Below are positions 1 through 9,606 of a DNA stretch of 47,012 nt, one piece after another. The position numbers and the translations under genes were made by a program. The DNA lies in the IMG/VR virus record IMGVR_UViG_3300022752_004901, positions 1 to 47,012 of that record. One strand, given 5' to 3'. The stretch's first letter is position 1; every line of letters starts with the position of its first letter. This DNA comes from a virus. Under the pieces are notes generated by a model. That model did no database searches and was not told where the DNA came from. It saw nothing but the letters and a program-made list of their open reading frames with translations.

Positions 1-2
1 AA

Positions 3-3000
3 GTTGCTATGCAAGGAGTAAAGTTTACATTTGAAGAAACAGTATTAAGTGATATTAGATCAGAAATTATTAACTTAAAGAAGTTGGTTGAGAAAAGAGG
101 ACCCGCTGCTGCTGGATTAGCAAATGGCGGAATAGTTTATGCTAGTAATGGAAGAATGATTGATTTTCAATCTAAAGGCACAGATACTGTACCAGCTATG
201 TTAACGCCAGGAGAGTTTGTTGTAAATAGAGCCTCAACAAAACGCAATCTTCCATTATTACAAAGTATAAATAAAAATAAGGGAGGTAAAGTTAATTATT
301 TAGCCGATGGTGGGATTGTGCCTGGTTTTGGTTGGTCAAATAGAAAAACAGAAACTGAATTACGAAGAAATAGAACAGATACCGACCTAGAGACCCAGGA
401 TAGATTTATGGTTTTTCAAGACGATAAAGATCCTACATCAAGGAATGATAATTTTAAAGAATATATTATTGGACCAGCAGTATCATATAAACAAGGACCA
501 ATCCCGGAAGAAAAAATTACAGGCGGCGAGTTGAAAAATCTCTCGGTATTGCAAAACAGTACTAGAATACATAATGATACTCCTGGTTTTTTTCTCAAGA
601 CTATAAAAACCTTTTATTCTGGTAGTTCAGACGAATATGGGCGCACAGCACTCCCGATTGTTTTGAAATCTGACAGCTCTATATCTGAAGAATTTAGAAG
701 AGGTCTTAAAAATATTACATTATTTCAAAAACCAGAAATAATATCAAAGCAGAAACGCTTGGTCATGCCACAAATTGAAAAATATAAAGAATATTATTCT
801 AAATTAATTACTAAGCTAGATAATAATATTAATTTTAAAGATATTATCGAAAATACTCCAAAAGACACATCAGATGTTAGCATTAAATTAAATAATAGTA
901 CTCCGTATAATGTTGAGACTACGATAGATAATTTATCTAGTATTTCTAAAGATAAAAAATATTTATTGGATTCTAATATTAATGATTTTGTAAAGGATGC
1001 TCTGTATCCTTTATTTACTCCAGGATCCACAGTTCCAGCAGGATGGACAGTTAATAATAAAGACTATTCTAATAGTAAAGATTTGGCCTCTAAGATCAAA
1101 CCAGAAATACTTCCAAAAGACTACGATCTGATTGATATTGTTAAAGAAAATTTAGACCGTTTAAAAAGAATAGATATTAATAATCCTAGATTTTTTCAAG
1201 AAACACAAGGATCACAAAATAGAAAAGAAAATGTCAGTTTATTAAAAGATTTTTATGACGGTAAACTATTTTCGATACAATTGGATGATTCTGTTTTAGA
1301 TGGGGAAAAAGCTAAAGGTAAATCTTTACCATTAACTTTATATAATATAAATAATGAACAAGATTGGTTAGATAAAATTAGAAATTATCAAGATGAATTA
1401 GACAAGATTGATCCGGAAATGCTTTCCAAAACCCTTCCTATCAATCCTACTAATTTTATTAGATTAGATGATAAAATAAATAGAAGTAGTAAGATTTTTC
1501 CATGGACAGGAAAGGATTTTAATAGTATAACTAAAATTGATTCAGAAAACTTTGTAAAAGATTCAAGAGGATCTTTCTTAAAAAACCAGTATTTCGGACC
1601 CATAACAACAGAAAACCAAGGAGACGAAAAATCTGGCTTGATGTTTCCTTATAAAATAGTTTCTAAAGGAACGACATATGATGAGTCTATAAGAGGTTTT
1701 GATCGGCCTTTAGAAAAGTACATGGTAATATCTTCTGATACAAAAAATGAAACAGCACCCTTCGCTAATTTAACTAAATCACTTTATATTCCCGCTACTA
1801 ATTGGGATGATTTTATCATAGATCTTAAATCACAAATAGAGGCTAATCAAAAAGATCCGACTACTGGATATGATTTTAATTATGCTTTTAATCCTGTTAA
1901 TTCAGATTTAAATAAATATATGTCAGCCCCTGACATTAGACAAGCGCAAGAAAACCATGCTATTGTACCATCAACAGACGGTACTTTGAATGTAAATGAT
2001 ATATTTTTTAGAAATCAAGCTTATTCTGATTTTCTAAATAAAAAAGAAGCAGAAGAAGCCCAAAGTAAAGCTATAGATAGTGCAAAGAAAAAATTTAGAG
2101 TAACACTAGAAGATACAGAAGCTTTTACAAACGCTAAAAAAGTTGGCGTTGCACGAGCACTATTTGATATTGGCAAAAAGCAACTAGGACTAACATCATC
2201 AAAACCAACTAATTTGGATGGTGTTCGCTCTGTTATATCGGAATTGAGTCAGAAAGCAACACAGTTGTCTAAAAACTTCTCTAAAGCAGCTCCAAATCAA
2301 AGAATTACTAATCCACAGTGGTTAATGAATGATGCTTATAGAGCATTTTTTGTAGAATTATATAAAGGACAATACTCTGGCAAAGACGATGATACTCCTC
2401 AATTTTTGAAAGGATTAGGATTGCCAATAGATGATGCTGATTTTGGTCCCGGAGCAAACCCTATCGATGTTCCTGGTTTTAGAGGCAAAAAAGAGTCACC
2501 ATATCGAGACTATAATGCAGCCGCTTTAGGTCGAGCTCAAACTGCTATTAAAAATATTATTAATCGAGAAATAGCAATGAAAAGCGGAACCGCTTTTGCT
2601 GGAAAATTAAGCGATGAAGATAAACAAAAACTTAAAATTAGTAGTTCAGATGCTAGAATCTATAAGGAAGGTAGTGATACTTTTTATCAGCCGGGCGAAG
2701 ATATTGTACCTAAGTCATATCAACAAGTTGCTGAAATTGGATTAAATCCAAGAAATGTATTTCCTACCGAAACTTTTAGAAGTGATAACTATTTAAATGC
2801 TTTACAGGAATTATATAAAACAGGAACGGATCAAAATGGAAATCTTGTATTCAATTATGGAGATCCGTCAGCCTTAACAGCAGCTAAAAGTATTGATATA
2901 TTAAAAAATTGGTATACAAATTATCAGGATAAATATTTAAATTTAGGAGCAGATTTTGCAGAATCTCAAGTATCCTTACAGGACGCAGCAACACAAGCAG

Positions 3001-6000
3001 ATCTTAATGCTTACAAAGAATCAACAGCCCAGCCAGCTCATGCTTTTTTGACAGGAAATAAATACGGAGTATTACCCGATAGTAATCGTTTATTAGATCA
3101 AATTCAACTAGAGATCAAGGAACCAATTAAGAGAGCAAGAGGTGGATTAATATATGCCTCGAATGGAACATTGGTAAACTTTCAACCAAAAGGAACCGAT
3201 ACTGTTCCTGCTATGCTAACTCCTGGCGAATTTGTTGTAAATAGAGCAGCAACACAGAAAAATTTACCATTATTACAGAGTATTAACAGCGGTAAATATG
3301 CAAATGGAGGTGTTGTATATGCTCAGAATGGAGGCAGTATTAGGTCTCAAAGTTTTTCTTCAGGTGACGATGATAGCGAGACAATAAATGCTATTTATAC
3401 TGTGACCAAGGCAACTCTTTCTGGAAATAATAGATTAAATCAATTAATTATTTTGACTAATGATATTATTAAAAATCTTCAAGCTCTAATAGACACTAAT
3501 AGTTATCTTATTCCTATTAATAGTAATGTACAAGATCTTACTAGTTATATAAAAACAATAGATTTTTGCTGCAGAGATTCTGTATCATCTTCTGAAGATA
3601 GACCTAAGGATGTACAGGATTCAGCACCAGAAGGATCAGGAGAACCACCACAGATACCTCGTCCAGTTTGGTTAGATGAATTAAATAATATTCCAAAACC
3701 ATCTTGGCTGCCTATTAATATGGAGCCTAATTATCCAGAGTGGTTGCCTATTATAATAGATAGACCAATTTGGCTCGATGAGCTAACCAATTTAAATAAA
3801 ACCATCACAATAGAGCCAAGTTTTGAGATTCCTATTCCATTAGAAAAATTTGGTTGTTGTAAAGATGAAACTGGTCAATCCATAACCCCATTACCTAGAT
3901 ATCCAGAAGATCCTAATCAACCTATTACTCCATTACCAACAGTTAAGCCACCCATCTTTGCGGAGTCTTCGTATCAGCCTGGAGAAAAACAATTATCTGC
4001 TAAAGATTTTCCATATGATATAGATGTTCCGAAACAAATAGACATCGCTCCTGCTATGCCGTCCAGAAATAGTAGGATGGACGATGTTGACGAAAGACTA
4101 GGCGTTAATACGCCAGAACAAAGTAGAAGATATTGGGCAGAAGAAGAACGGGCAGTAGATGACCGTAAAAGAGTAAGAGAAGAAACCAATACGAATAGGG
4201 CTTCAAGATCATTGGATGTTCTTAAAGGGACAGTTGGGGCAAAAGATGCTGCATATTCAACTATAGAGACTATACAAGCATTACAAGAAGGTAGAGGATT
4301 GGACGCTGCGATTGGTGGTTTATCTATGATTGAAAATATTAGTAATATTAGTCCATTAAAAATGGGACCTGTTGGTGATATTGCTGGTATAGCGGGATCG
4401 GCGACAAACATTGCAAGGGGCATATATGAAGCTACTGGTGGAAATTTTGACAGACTACAGGAACAAGGACTTAGTGATGCATTAAACATAGCACAAAACA
4501 CATCCTCACTAGCTGGAACAACAGGATTATCAAAAAATTTAGGAATCGCTGGAGTTGTTTTACAAACTGGCAAAGATGTTTATGAAGAGATTACTTCTAC
4601 GCCAGATACTGTTGATGCTCAACAAAGAGGTATAGTAGAACGAGGTCTTTTAGCAGCTACCACAGGAAGCGGAGATGTTGGAGGATCAGATTTAGCAAAA
4701 CTAGTAGGTTTTGAGCGGGATAGTTCTGCAGATATCATGGCTGCTTATTATGAGAATGTATTAAGTAAAACAGCACAAGGGGCAACGGTTGGTGGTGTTC
4801 CAGGAGCTATAGTTGGATTAAGCACAGCTACCGCTGGAGAGGTTTATAAAGCAGGATCTGGTCTTGCAAGAGATACATCTGTCGCTAGAGAATCTCAGGC
4901 CAAAACAGATAGAATGTTAGAAGAAAGCAAAACCAAAGAATATGTAGTGGACGACCAGGGGCTTTTAACCCAAGTAGATAAAAAATCAGATGATTGGAGT
5001 ATGGGCATAGATATAAGCACAGAATCAGCTATTAAAGAAGTGGCTATACTTCAGGATAGAATACAAGAACTTGAATCTGCTCAAAATACGGGATCCTTAA
5101 GCTATGATAATCAGGATATAGCATCAGCAATATCGCTAGAACAAGAAAAACTAGGCTTAGCACAACAAAGATTACAGAATCTAGCCGTTCAACAAGTAGA
5201 TCAAGAGAATTGGACATTCTCCGAGCTCGGTACAGATAGTCCAGAAGTTAAAGCTAGATTAGACGAATTTAATAGTAGATTAGCAGCAGCAATAGATCAA
5301 CTTGGTTTAGACATAGTAAATAATTTGGATCAAGCCAAATTAGAACAACCTGTTACCAAAAACAAAGGAGGATTGATTTATGCTAGTAATGGAACATTAG
5401 TTAATTTTAGACCAAAAGGAACAGATACCATACCAGCCATGTTAACTCCTGGTGAATTTGTTATAAATAGAAATTCAACACAAAAATATAGACCAGTATT
5501 AGAAGCTATCAACAATGGTAATTACAATAGAGGCGGAATAGTTAATTATCTTAATAAGGGTGGATATATTCCAGAATATAAATTTATTGGTGGATTAATG
5601 GGATCTGCAGGATCTGCTATCCCATCCTTTGATTTTACTAAATATCTGAATAGTCTGGTTGGATCTATTAGTAGTAGTATAACAGAAGCTTTCGATAAAG
5701 CAGTATCTAGCCTAAAACAACCAAACAATGCTGCTGGTGGTGTATCTAATAACGGGGCCGATCTTACTAGTATTGATAATTTTGTTAATAGATTAAATAA
5801 TATTGCTAATATACTTAGTAATATTTATATACCACCACAAATTACTATAACAGGAAAACATGATGTTGTTGTCACAATTAATGGAGATACAGTATTGAAT
5901 CAATTGCGTCCGGATATAGCCGGAATAGTTATATCTGCTATTAGAGGGGCGTTTGCGGATCTTAAAGCAAAAAATCCAGAAAATAATACTATTGATTTTA

Positions 6001-6032
6001 ATATAGATATAGATCCTAGAAGATTTACATAA
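3..6032 (+). CDS. Tape-measure-like tail protein (5' end probably outside window)
   Basis: A 2007-residue open frame starts at an ATG at base 9, but the frame stays open to the left edge and no Shine-Dalgarno precedes that ATG, so the gene probably begins outside the window. Three copies of a block containing KGTDTVPAMLTPGEFVVNR, flanked by Gly-rich GGxxYAxNGG, lie near residues 40-104, 1045-1109 and 1787-1855. This block is familiar from tape-measure-type proteins of uncultured tailed phages. Residues about 1217-1320 are Pro-rich with W-L repeats. Residues about 1430-1620 are Ala/Gly-rich and hydrophobic, as in tape measures that enter the host envelope, and a helical Gln/Glu-rich stretch follows. 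The first 1000 residues are charged and unrecognised. Probable role: tail length determination and DNA passage. The position at the head of the tail genes agrees. The specific function is inferred from the motif and size. Confidence 0.6.
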   Translation, partial: VAMQGVKFTFEETVLSDIRSEIINLKKLVEKRGPAAAGLANGGIVYASNGRMIDFQSKGTDTVPAMLTPGEFVVNRASTKRNLPLLQSINKNKGGKVNYLADGGIVPGFGWSNRKTETELRRNRTDTDLETQDRFMVFQDDKDPTSRNDNFKEYIIGPAVSYKQGPIPEEKITGGELKNLSVLQNSTRIHNDTPGFFLKTIKTFYSGSSDEYGRTALPIVLKSDSSISEEFRRGLKNITLFQKPEIISKQKRLVMPQIEKYKEYYSKLITKLDNNINFKDIIENTPKDTSDVSIKLNNSTPYNVETTIDNLSSISKDKKYLLDSNINDFVKDALYPLFTPGSTVPAGWTVNNKDYSNSKDLASKIKPEILPKDYDLIDIVKENLDRLKRIDINNPRFFQETQGSQNRKENVSLLKDFYDGKLFSIQLDDSVLDGEKAKGKSLPLTLYNINNEQDWLDKIRNYQDELDKIDPEMLSKTLPINPTNFIRLDDKINRSSKIFPWTGKDFNSITKIDSENFVKDSRGSFLKNQYFGPITTENQGDEKSGLMFPYKIVSKGTTYDESIRGFDRPLEKYMVISSDTKNETAPFANLTKSLYIPATNWDDFIIDLKSQIEANQKDPTTGYDFNYAFNPVNSDLNKYMSAPDIRQAQENHAIVPSTDGTLNVNDIFFRNQAYSDFLNKKEAEEAQSKAIDSAKKKFRVTLEDTEAFTNAKKVGVARALFDIGKKQLGLTSSKPTNLDGVRSVISELSQKATQLSKNFSKAAPNQRITNPQWLMNDAYRAFFVELYKGQYSGKDDDTPQFLKGLGLPIDDADFGPGANPIDVPGFRGKKESPYRDYNAAALGRAQTAIKNIINREIAMKSGTAFAGKLSDEDKQKLKISSSDARIYKEGSDTFYQPGEDIVPKSYQQVAEIGLNPRNVFPTETFRSDNYLNALQELYKTGTDQNGNLVFNYGDPSALTAAKSIDILKNWYTNYQDKYLNLGADFAESQVSLQDAATQADLNAYKESTAQPAHAFLTGNKYGVLPDSNRLLDQIQLEIKEPIKRARGGLIYASNGTLVNFQPKGTDTVPAMLTPGEFVVNRAATQKNLPLLQSINSGKYANGGVVYAQNGGSIRSQSFSSGDDDSETINAIYTVTKATLSGNNRLNQLIILTNDIIKNLQALIDTNSYLIPINSNVQDLTSYIKTIDFCCRDSVSSSEDRPKDVQDSAPEGSGEPPQIPRPVWLDELNNIPKPSWLPINMEPNYPEWLPIIIDRPIWLDELTNLNKTITIEPSFEIPIPLEKFGCCKDETGQSITPLPRYPEDPNQPITPLPTVKPPIFAESSYQPGEKQLSAKDFPYDIDVPKQIDIAPAMPSRNSRMDDVDERLGVNTPEQSRRYWAEEERAVDDRKRVREETNTNRASRSLDVLKGTVGAKDAAYSTIETIQALQEGRGLDAAIGGLSMIENISNISPLKMGPVGDIAGIAGSATNIARGIYEATGGNFDRLQEQGLSDALNIAQNTSSLAGTTGLSKNLGIAGVVLQTGKDVYEEITSTPDTVDAQQRGIVERGLLAATTGSGDVGGSDLAKLVGFERDSSADIMAAYYENVLSKTAQGATVGGVPGAIVGLSTATAGEVYKAGSGLARDTSVARESQAKTDRMLEESKTKEYVVDDQGLLTQVDKKSDDWSMGIDISTESAIKEVAILQDRIQELESAQNTGSLSYDNQDIASAISLEQEKLGLAQQRLQNLAVQQVDQENWTFSELGTDSPEVKARLDEFNSRLAAAIDQLGLDIVNNLDQAKLEQPVTKNKGGLIYASNGTLVNFRPKGTDTIPAMLTPGEFVINRNSTQKYRPVLEAINNGNYNRGGIVNYLNKGGYIPEYKFIGGLMGSAGSAIPSFDFTKYLNSLVGSISSSITEAFDKAVSSLKQPNNAAGGVSNNGADLTSIDNFVNRLNNIANILSNIYIPPQITITGKHDVVVTINGDTVLNQLRPDIAGIVISAIRGAFADLKAKNPENNTIDFNIDIDPRRFT
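126..320 (+). repeat. Copy 1 of the LTPGEFVVNR repeat
   Basis: First of three protein-coding repeats in the tape-measure-like gene. It reads GGIVYASNG, then a KGTDTVPAMLTPGEFVVNR core, then LPLLQSIN, and ends at ADGGIV. The nucleotide sequence has drifted from copies 2 and 3 while the protein is well conserved, which suggests an old duplication under selection. Confidence 0.85.
3141..3335 (+). repeat. Copy 2 of the LTPGEFVVNR repeat
   Basis: Second copy. It reads GGLIYASNGTLVNF, the same TDTVPAMLTPGEFVVNR core, LPLLQSINSG, and a closing ANGGVVYAQNGG. It lies about 1000 residues after copy 1, just before the Pro-rich segment. Confidence 0.85.
5367..5573 (+). repeat. Copy 3 of the LTPGEFVVNR repeat
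   Basis: Third copy. It reads GGLIYASNGTLVNF, then GTDTIPAMLTPGEFVINR, then AINNGNYNRGGIVNY and GGYIP. It lies about 740 residues after copy 2, near the C-terminal region of the same protein. Confidence 0.85.
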
Positions 6033-6033
6033 T

Positions 6034-9000
6034 ATGAATAAAATAACTAAAATATTTAATAATATAGGTTTTTATTGCTCTATTAATCAAAATATTATTG
6101 TTCCCAATAAAGCCATAGCAGGCTATAAATTATTAGAACAAGATAGTATTGGATATTTTATACCATATTTAATTCGAAATATAAAAGATGGATATAAATG
6201 GGAAATTGGAGTTGGTGAAGTTCAGATTGTTGATAGTTTATTAACTATTAAAAAAGTCGAAATATCTAGCTCATCAAATAATAATAAGTCAGTAGTATTT
6301 ACTGGTAATGAAAATGAATTTTATCTCTTTGTAAATAATACTAATTTTAATACTAGTTTTAATAATGTTATTCTTAAAAATGATCACTTTACTATTGATA
6401 ATGTAACAAGCATTTATTTGGTAGATAATAATGATAAAAATATTGATTGTGTATTGCCTCAATCTAAAAATGCTAGAAATCTAGTTATCGATATCAAGCC
6501 CATTTCGTCTGCCCATAATGTGATTATTAGAAATCATAACGGTTCAATTTTTGAGTCAACAAAAAATTCAATCAGGCTAGTTTGCGATGGACAAACTTGG
6601 TACATATTAAATGAGAATGATCACTATGATTATGCTTCGTTATCCAATCCAAGTTTTTCTGCTCAAAGCAATCCTGGCGGGGCAGCATATTCTTTTCAAT
6701 ATAATGATGGATCGAATGGACTACTAGGATCAGAAGCATATTGGAGTTCTGGCGATACTAATAAGTTACTATTAGGATCTAGCTCAGAGTCTCTGGCTCA
6801 TACTGTTATACCGACTTCTGGTTCGGCAGATACAATATTTAATCAAGATTATCAAGCTAGCGATTTTATAATATATGGTAGTGGACAACCATATAGAAAT
6901 TTATTTTTCAGTTATGATGGTAGAGTTGGTATTAATATTCCATCTGGATCCAGACCTCAAACTATTTTTCATGTTGTAAATTATAGTTGTAGTGAAATAT
7001 TAAGACTAGAAAATAGAACCAGTTGCCAACCAGCTAAACTAACTATTTATCACAAGCCGTCATCATCACTATCTGACAACACAGTATGTTCGATATTAAA
7101 TTTAGCTGGTAAAGATTCTAATAATATTCAAACAGACTATGCTCTTATTAGAGGCTTGGCATCTAGTCCAACAAACAGACACGGTGGCTTAGTATTAAGT
7201 ATTGCTTCCGGAAATAATCAACAAAATATAGTTTCTGGAGATTTAAGTAATATTAATATAGGATATGATAATAGTAAACAACTTAATATCAGCAATAATG
7301 GAAATGTCGCATTGTCTGGTTCGAATATCAGCGCGCTCGGATTATCTTCTGTCACGATAGGAACCAATAATGCAAATATAGTGTGTAATAATAATAGTAT
7401 AACCACAAATTTCAATACATTATTTTTGGGATCAGGATCAATAACTTCAAATGGAATTTTATCAGCTAGTAATATATCTGCAAGCACAATAACACTACCT
7501 AATATTGCTGCTAGTAGTATATTGGCATTATCTAATAATAAAACAATAGTACCAATAAATGGCATATCTGTAAATAGTGGAAATAATGGTTTAATTTTTA
7601 ATAATATTTCTGGTAATAAATTTTTAACCACAGACAGCAACAATAATGTTGTTGGCGTTTATGATACAGACGACTATTTCTTGACAGAAAAAGATATTGT
7701 GTGGAACAAATATCAACGCAGATCATGCACAATATGTTTAAAACAAGTAATTTTTGATGATAGTATTCCATCAGAAGAATTTAGTATTGGCGATCAAGTA
7801 GAAATTATTAATGGAAATAATACTATATATAGAACTATTACCGATATGGTAATGGATCAAAATAGTATCTCAGAATTAATTCTAAATCAAAATGTAACAA
7901 GTAATAGTGTCGATAGCTTATCAGTTTTTTCCATATCAAAGGGTGGCTATTTAACAATACAAAAGAGTACCACAGATATAGATTCCGACTCAACATCTAT
8001 TAGGCTTAGTATTAGACCTAATTTTGAAACAATTTTTAATACAGCACAAAAAAATATTGATTTTAGTATATATGGTACGGATACCATACCGGCTTTTAAA
8101 GTATATGCTAATGTTGGCTCAAAAACACAAATATCTGGAACATATTATAATTATGCTACTGAAAATAATACAATAGCATCCATACCAGTTAATATTGGTG
8201 GTAGCGGAATAAATAATAACTTTAGTTCTGCTAATTTTAAATATAATAGTAGTAATAATGTTTTTAGTGGTATAGTATCATCTGTTGGAACCAATGGTAT
8301 TAGTAGTCATTATGGAACATATGACCAAAATGGAAACGTTGCAGAGTGGCTAGAGCCAGATCCTATTGATTCTAATAATTCTATTCAATATGCTGCTGGT
8401 GGATCAACAGAAACACATGATGCAATATATCTAAAAAGTATTGAACCCGCAGTTATAACTAGTGGGTATAATCATATAGGATTTAGAATCGCCAGCGTAT
8501 CCAATATAACAGATAGTTCACCAATAGGATCTATTCTAAATTTTAGTTTTCAAACAATTAACGACGCATATAACATTGCGGACACAGATAGTCTATATCT
8601 TAGGTCATCTGAAGAATCGTATGACACAGAAAATATATTCAATTTAGGATATGTTGATAGAAACTATAGAATTAGTACATACGAAACAACTAATGCTCAA
8701 TATGCTAGATATCTTAATGCTGTTGCCACAGGAATAAATTATACTAGTAGTGGATTGTATGATACTAGGATGGATACTGAAGATAGCGGCGGTATACTTA
8801 GAAATACTAATGGTTCTTCATATTCTTATACTACAAAATTGAACATGGCTAATAAGCCAGTAAATTTTATTAGTTATATTAATGCTATAAAATTTGTTAA
8901 TTGGCTACATAACGGAACTCCTTCTGGTATAGATTTTGCTGATAAATTAATTGATGAAATTTTGGACGATGGTGCATATAGTTTACTAAGAGAAAATAAT

Positions 9001-9594
9001 AGTTATTTAATAACACATAATAGTAATAAGAAGTATTTCTTACCCAATATTCATCAGTGGCATAAAGCAGCATATTTTCAACCAGTACCAGCCGTACTTG
9101 TTTCTGGCAAACCGGTTGTGACCATAAATACAGACACTCCATATATTGTTGCAACAGAAAAGATAACTACTACTCAATCTCAAAATACTAACTCAACAGT
9201 TGTTCCCAAACAACTTTTGGCGGATCTAACAGTAAGTGGTTGGCTAGTTGTTGATAAACTTATAGTGAGAGACGGAACAATTGCTTCTTCACTGAGCGAT
9301 ATTGGATTTGAGCCAGAAGTACCAACTGAAGAAACTATTAGTGGACAAACAATTGTAGATGGAGATCCACCACCACAACAAAATGAAACAGGTGGATCTA
9401 ACAGCAATGTGTATTGGTCAAACTCAACAGCTTCTGTTAGAAAAGATGGAGTATATGGTGAAACAGAGCCTCCCTATCCACCAAATGGTAATGGAGAATC
9501 ATTAGATTGTGAAGACCCACTACTTATAGAGACAAATAATATTCCGTACTGGTGTAGACCAAGCGGTATATTTATAGGTCCTTATTTTTATTAA
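6034..9594 (+). CDS. Tail-fibre-like protein with a permuted FGE/C-type-lectin domain
   Basis: The 1186-residue protein starts one base after the previous stop. The middle (about residues 200-720) is Asn/Ser-rich, fibre-like beta sequence with a GRVGIN segment. Residues about 725-822 hold the C-terminal half of a formylglycine-generating-enzyme-type domain: GTYDQNGNVAEW, then AGGS, then HIGFRIA. Residues about 872-1016 then hold the N-terminal half: RISTYETTNAQYARYLNAV, NKPVNFISYINAIKFVNWLH, and FLPNIHQWHKAAYF. In ordinary family members these halves occur in the opposite order. Phages often use this C-type-lectin fold for ligand binding, so a receptor-binding role is inferred; catalysis is not claimed. 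Residues about 630-690 share a module with the next gene. The C-terminus is Pro-rich and acidic. Confidence 0.65.
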   Translation: MNKITKIFNNIGFYCSINQNIIVPNKAIAGYKLLEQDSIGYFIPYLIRNIKDGYKWEIGVGEVQIVDSLLTIKKVEISSSSNNNKSVVFTGNENEFYLFVNNTNFNTSFNNVILKNDHFTIDNVTSIYLVDNNDKNIDCVLPQSKNARNLVIDIKPISSAHNVIIRNHNGSIFESTKNSIRLVCDGQTWYILNENDHYDYASLSNPSFSAQSNPGGAAYSFQYNDGSNGLLGSEAYWSSGDTNKLLLGSSSESLAHTVIPTSGSADTIFNQDYQASDFIIYGSGQPYRNLFFSYDGRVGINIPSGSRPQTIFHVVNYSCSEILRLENRTSCQPAKLTIYHKPSSSLSDNTVCSILNLAGKDSNNIQTDYALIRGLASSPTNRHGGLVLSIASGNNQQNIVSGDLSNINIGYDNSKQLNISNNGNVALSGSNISALGLSSVTIGTNNANIVCNNNSITTNFNTLFLGSGSITSNGILSASNISASTITLPNIAASSILALSNNKTIVPINGISVNSGNNGLIFNNISGNKFLTTDSNNNVVGVYDTDDYFLTEKDIVWNKYQRRSCTICLKQVIFDDSIPSEEFSIGDQVEIINGNNTIYRTITDMVMDQNSISELILNQNVTSNSVDSLSVFSISKGGYLTIQKSTTDIDSDSTSIRLSIRPNFETIFNTAQKNIDFSIYGTDTIPAFKVYANVGSKTQISGTYYNYATENNTIASIPVNIGGSGINNNFSSANFKYNSSNNVFSGIVSSVGTNGISSHYGTYDQNGNVAEWLEPDPIDSNNSIQYAAGGSTETHDAIYLKSIEPAVITSGYNHIGFRIASVSNITDSSPIGSILNFSFQTINDAYNIADTDSLYLRSSEESYDTENIFNLGYVDRNYRISTYETTNAQYARYLNAVATGINYTSSGLYDTRMDTEDSGGILRNTNGSSYSYTTKLNMANKPVNFISYINAIKFVNWLHNGTPSGIDFADKLIDEILDDGAYSLLRENNSYLITHNSNKKYFLPNIHQWHKAAYFQPVPAVLVSGKPVVTINTDTPYIVATEKITTTQSQNTNSTVVPKQLLADLTVSGWLVVDKLIVRDGTIASSLSDIGFEPEVPTEETISGQTIVDGDPPPQQNETGGSNSNVYWSNSTASVRKDGVYGETEPPYPPNGNGESLDCEDPLLIETNNIPYWCRPSGIFIGPYFY

Positions 9595-9606
9595 TAGGAA
9601 TTAAAT

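Noticed and set aside
3974-4573. Long antisense ORF of 199 codons opposite the tape-measure-like gene
   Set aside because: It is Pro/Ser/Ile-rich shadow sequence with no motif or ribosome site, opposite a gene with clear coding repeats.
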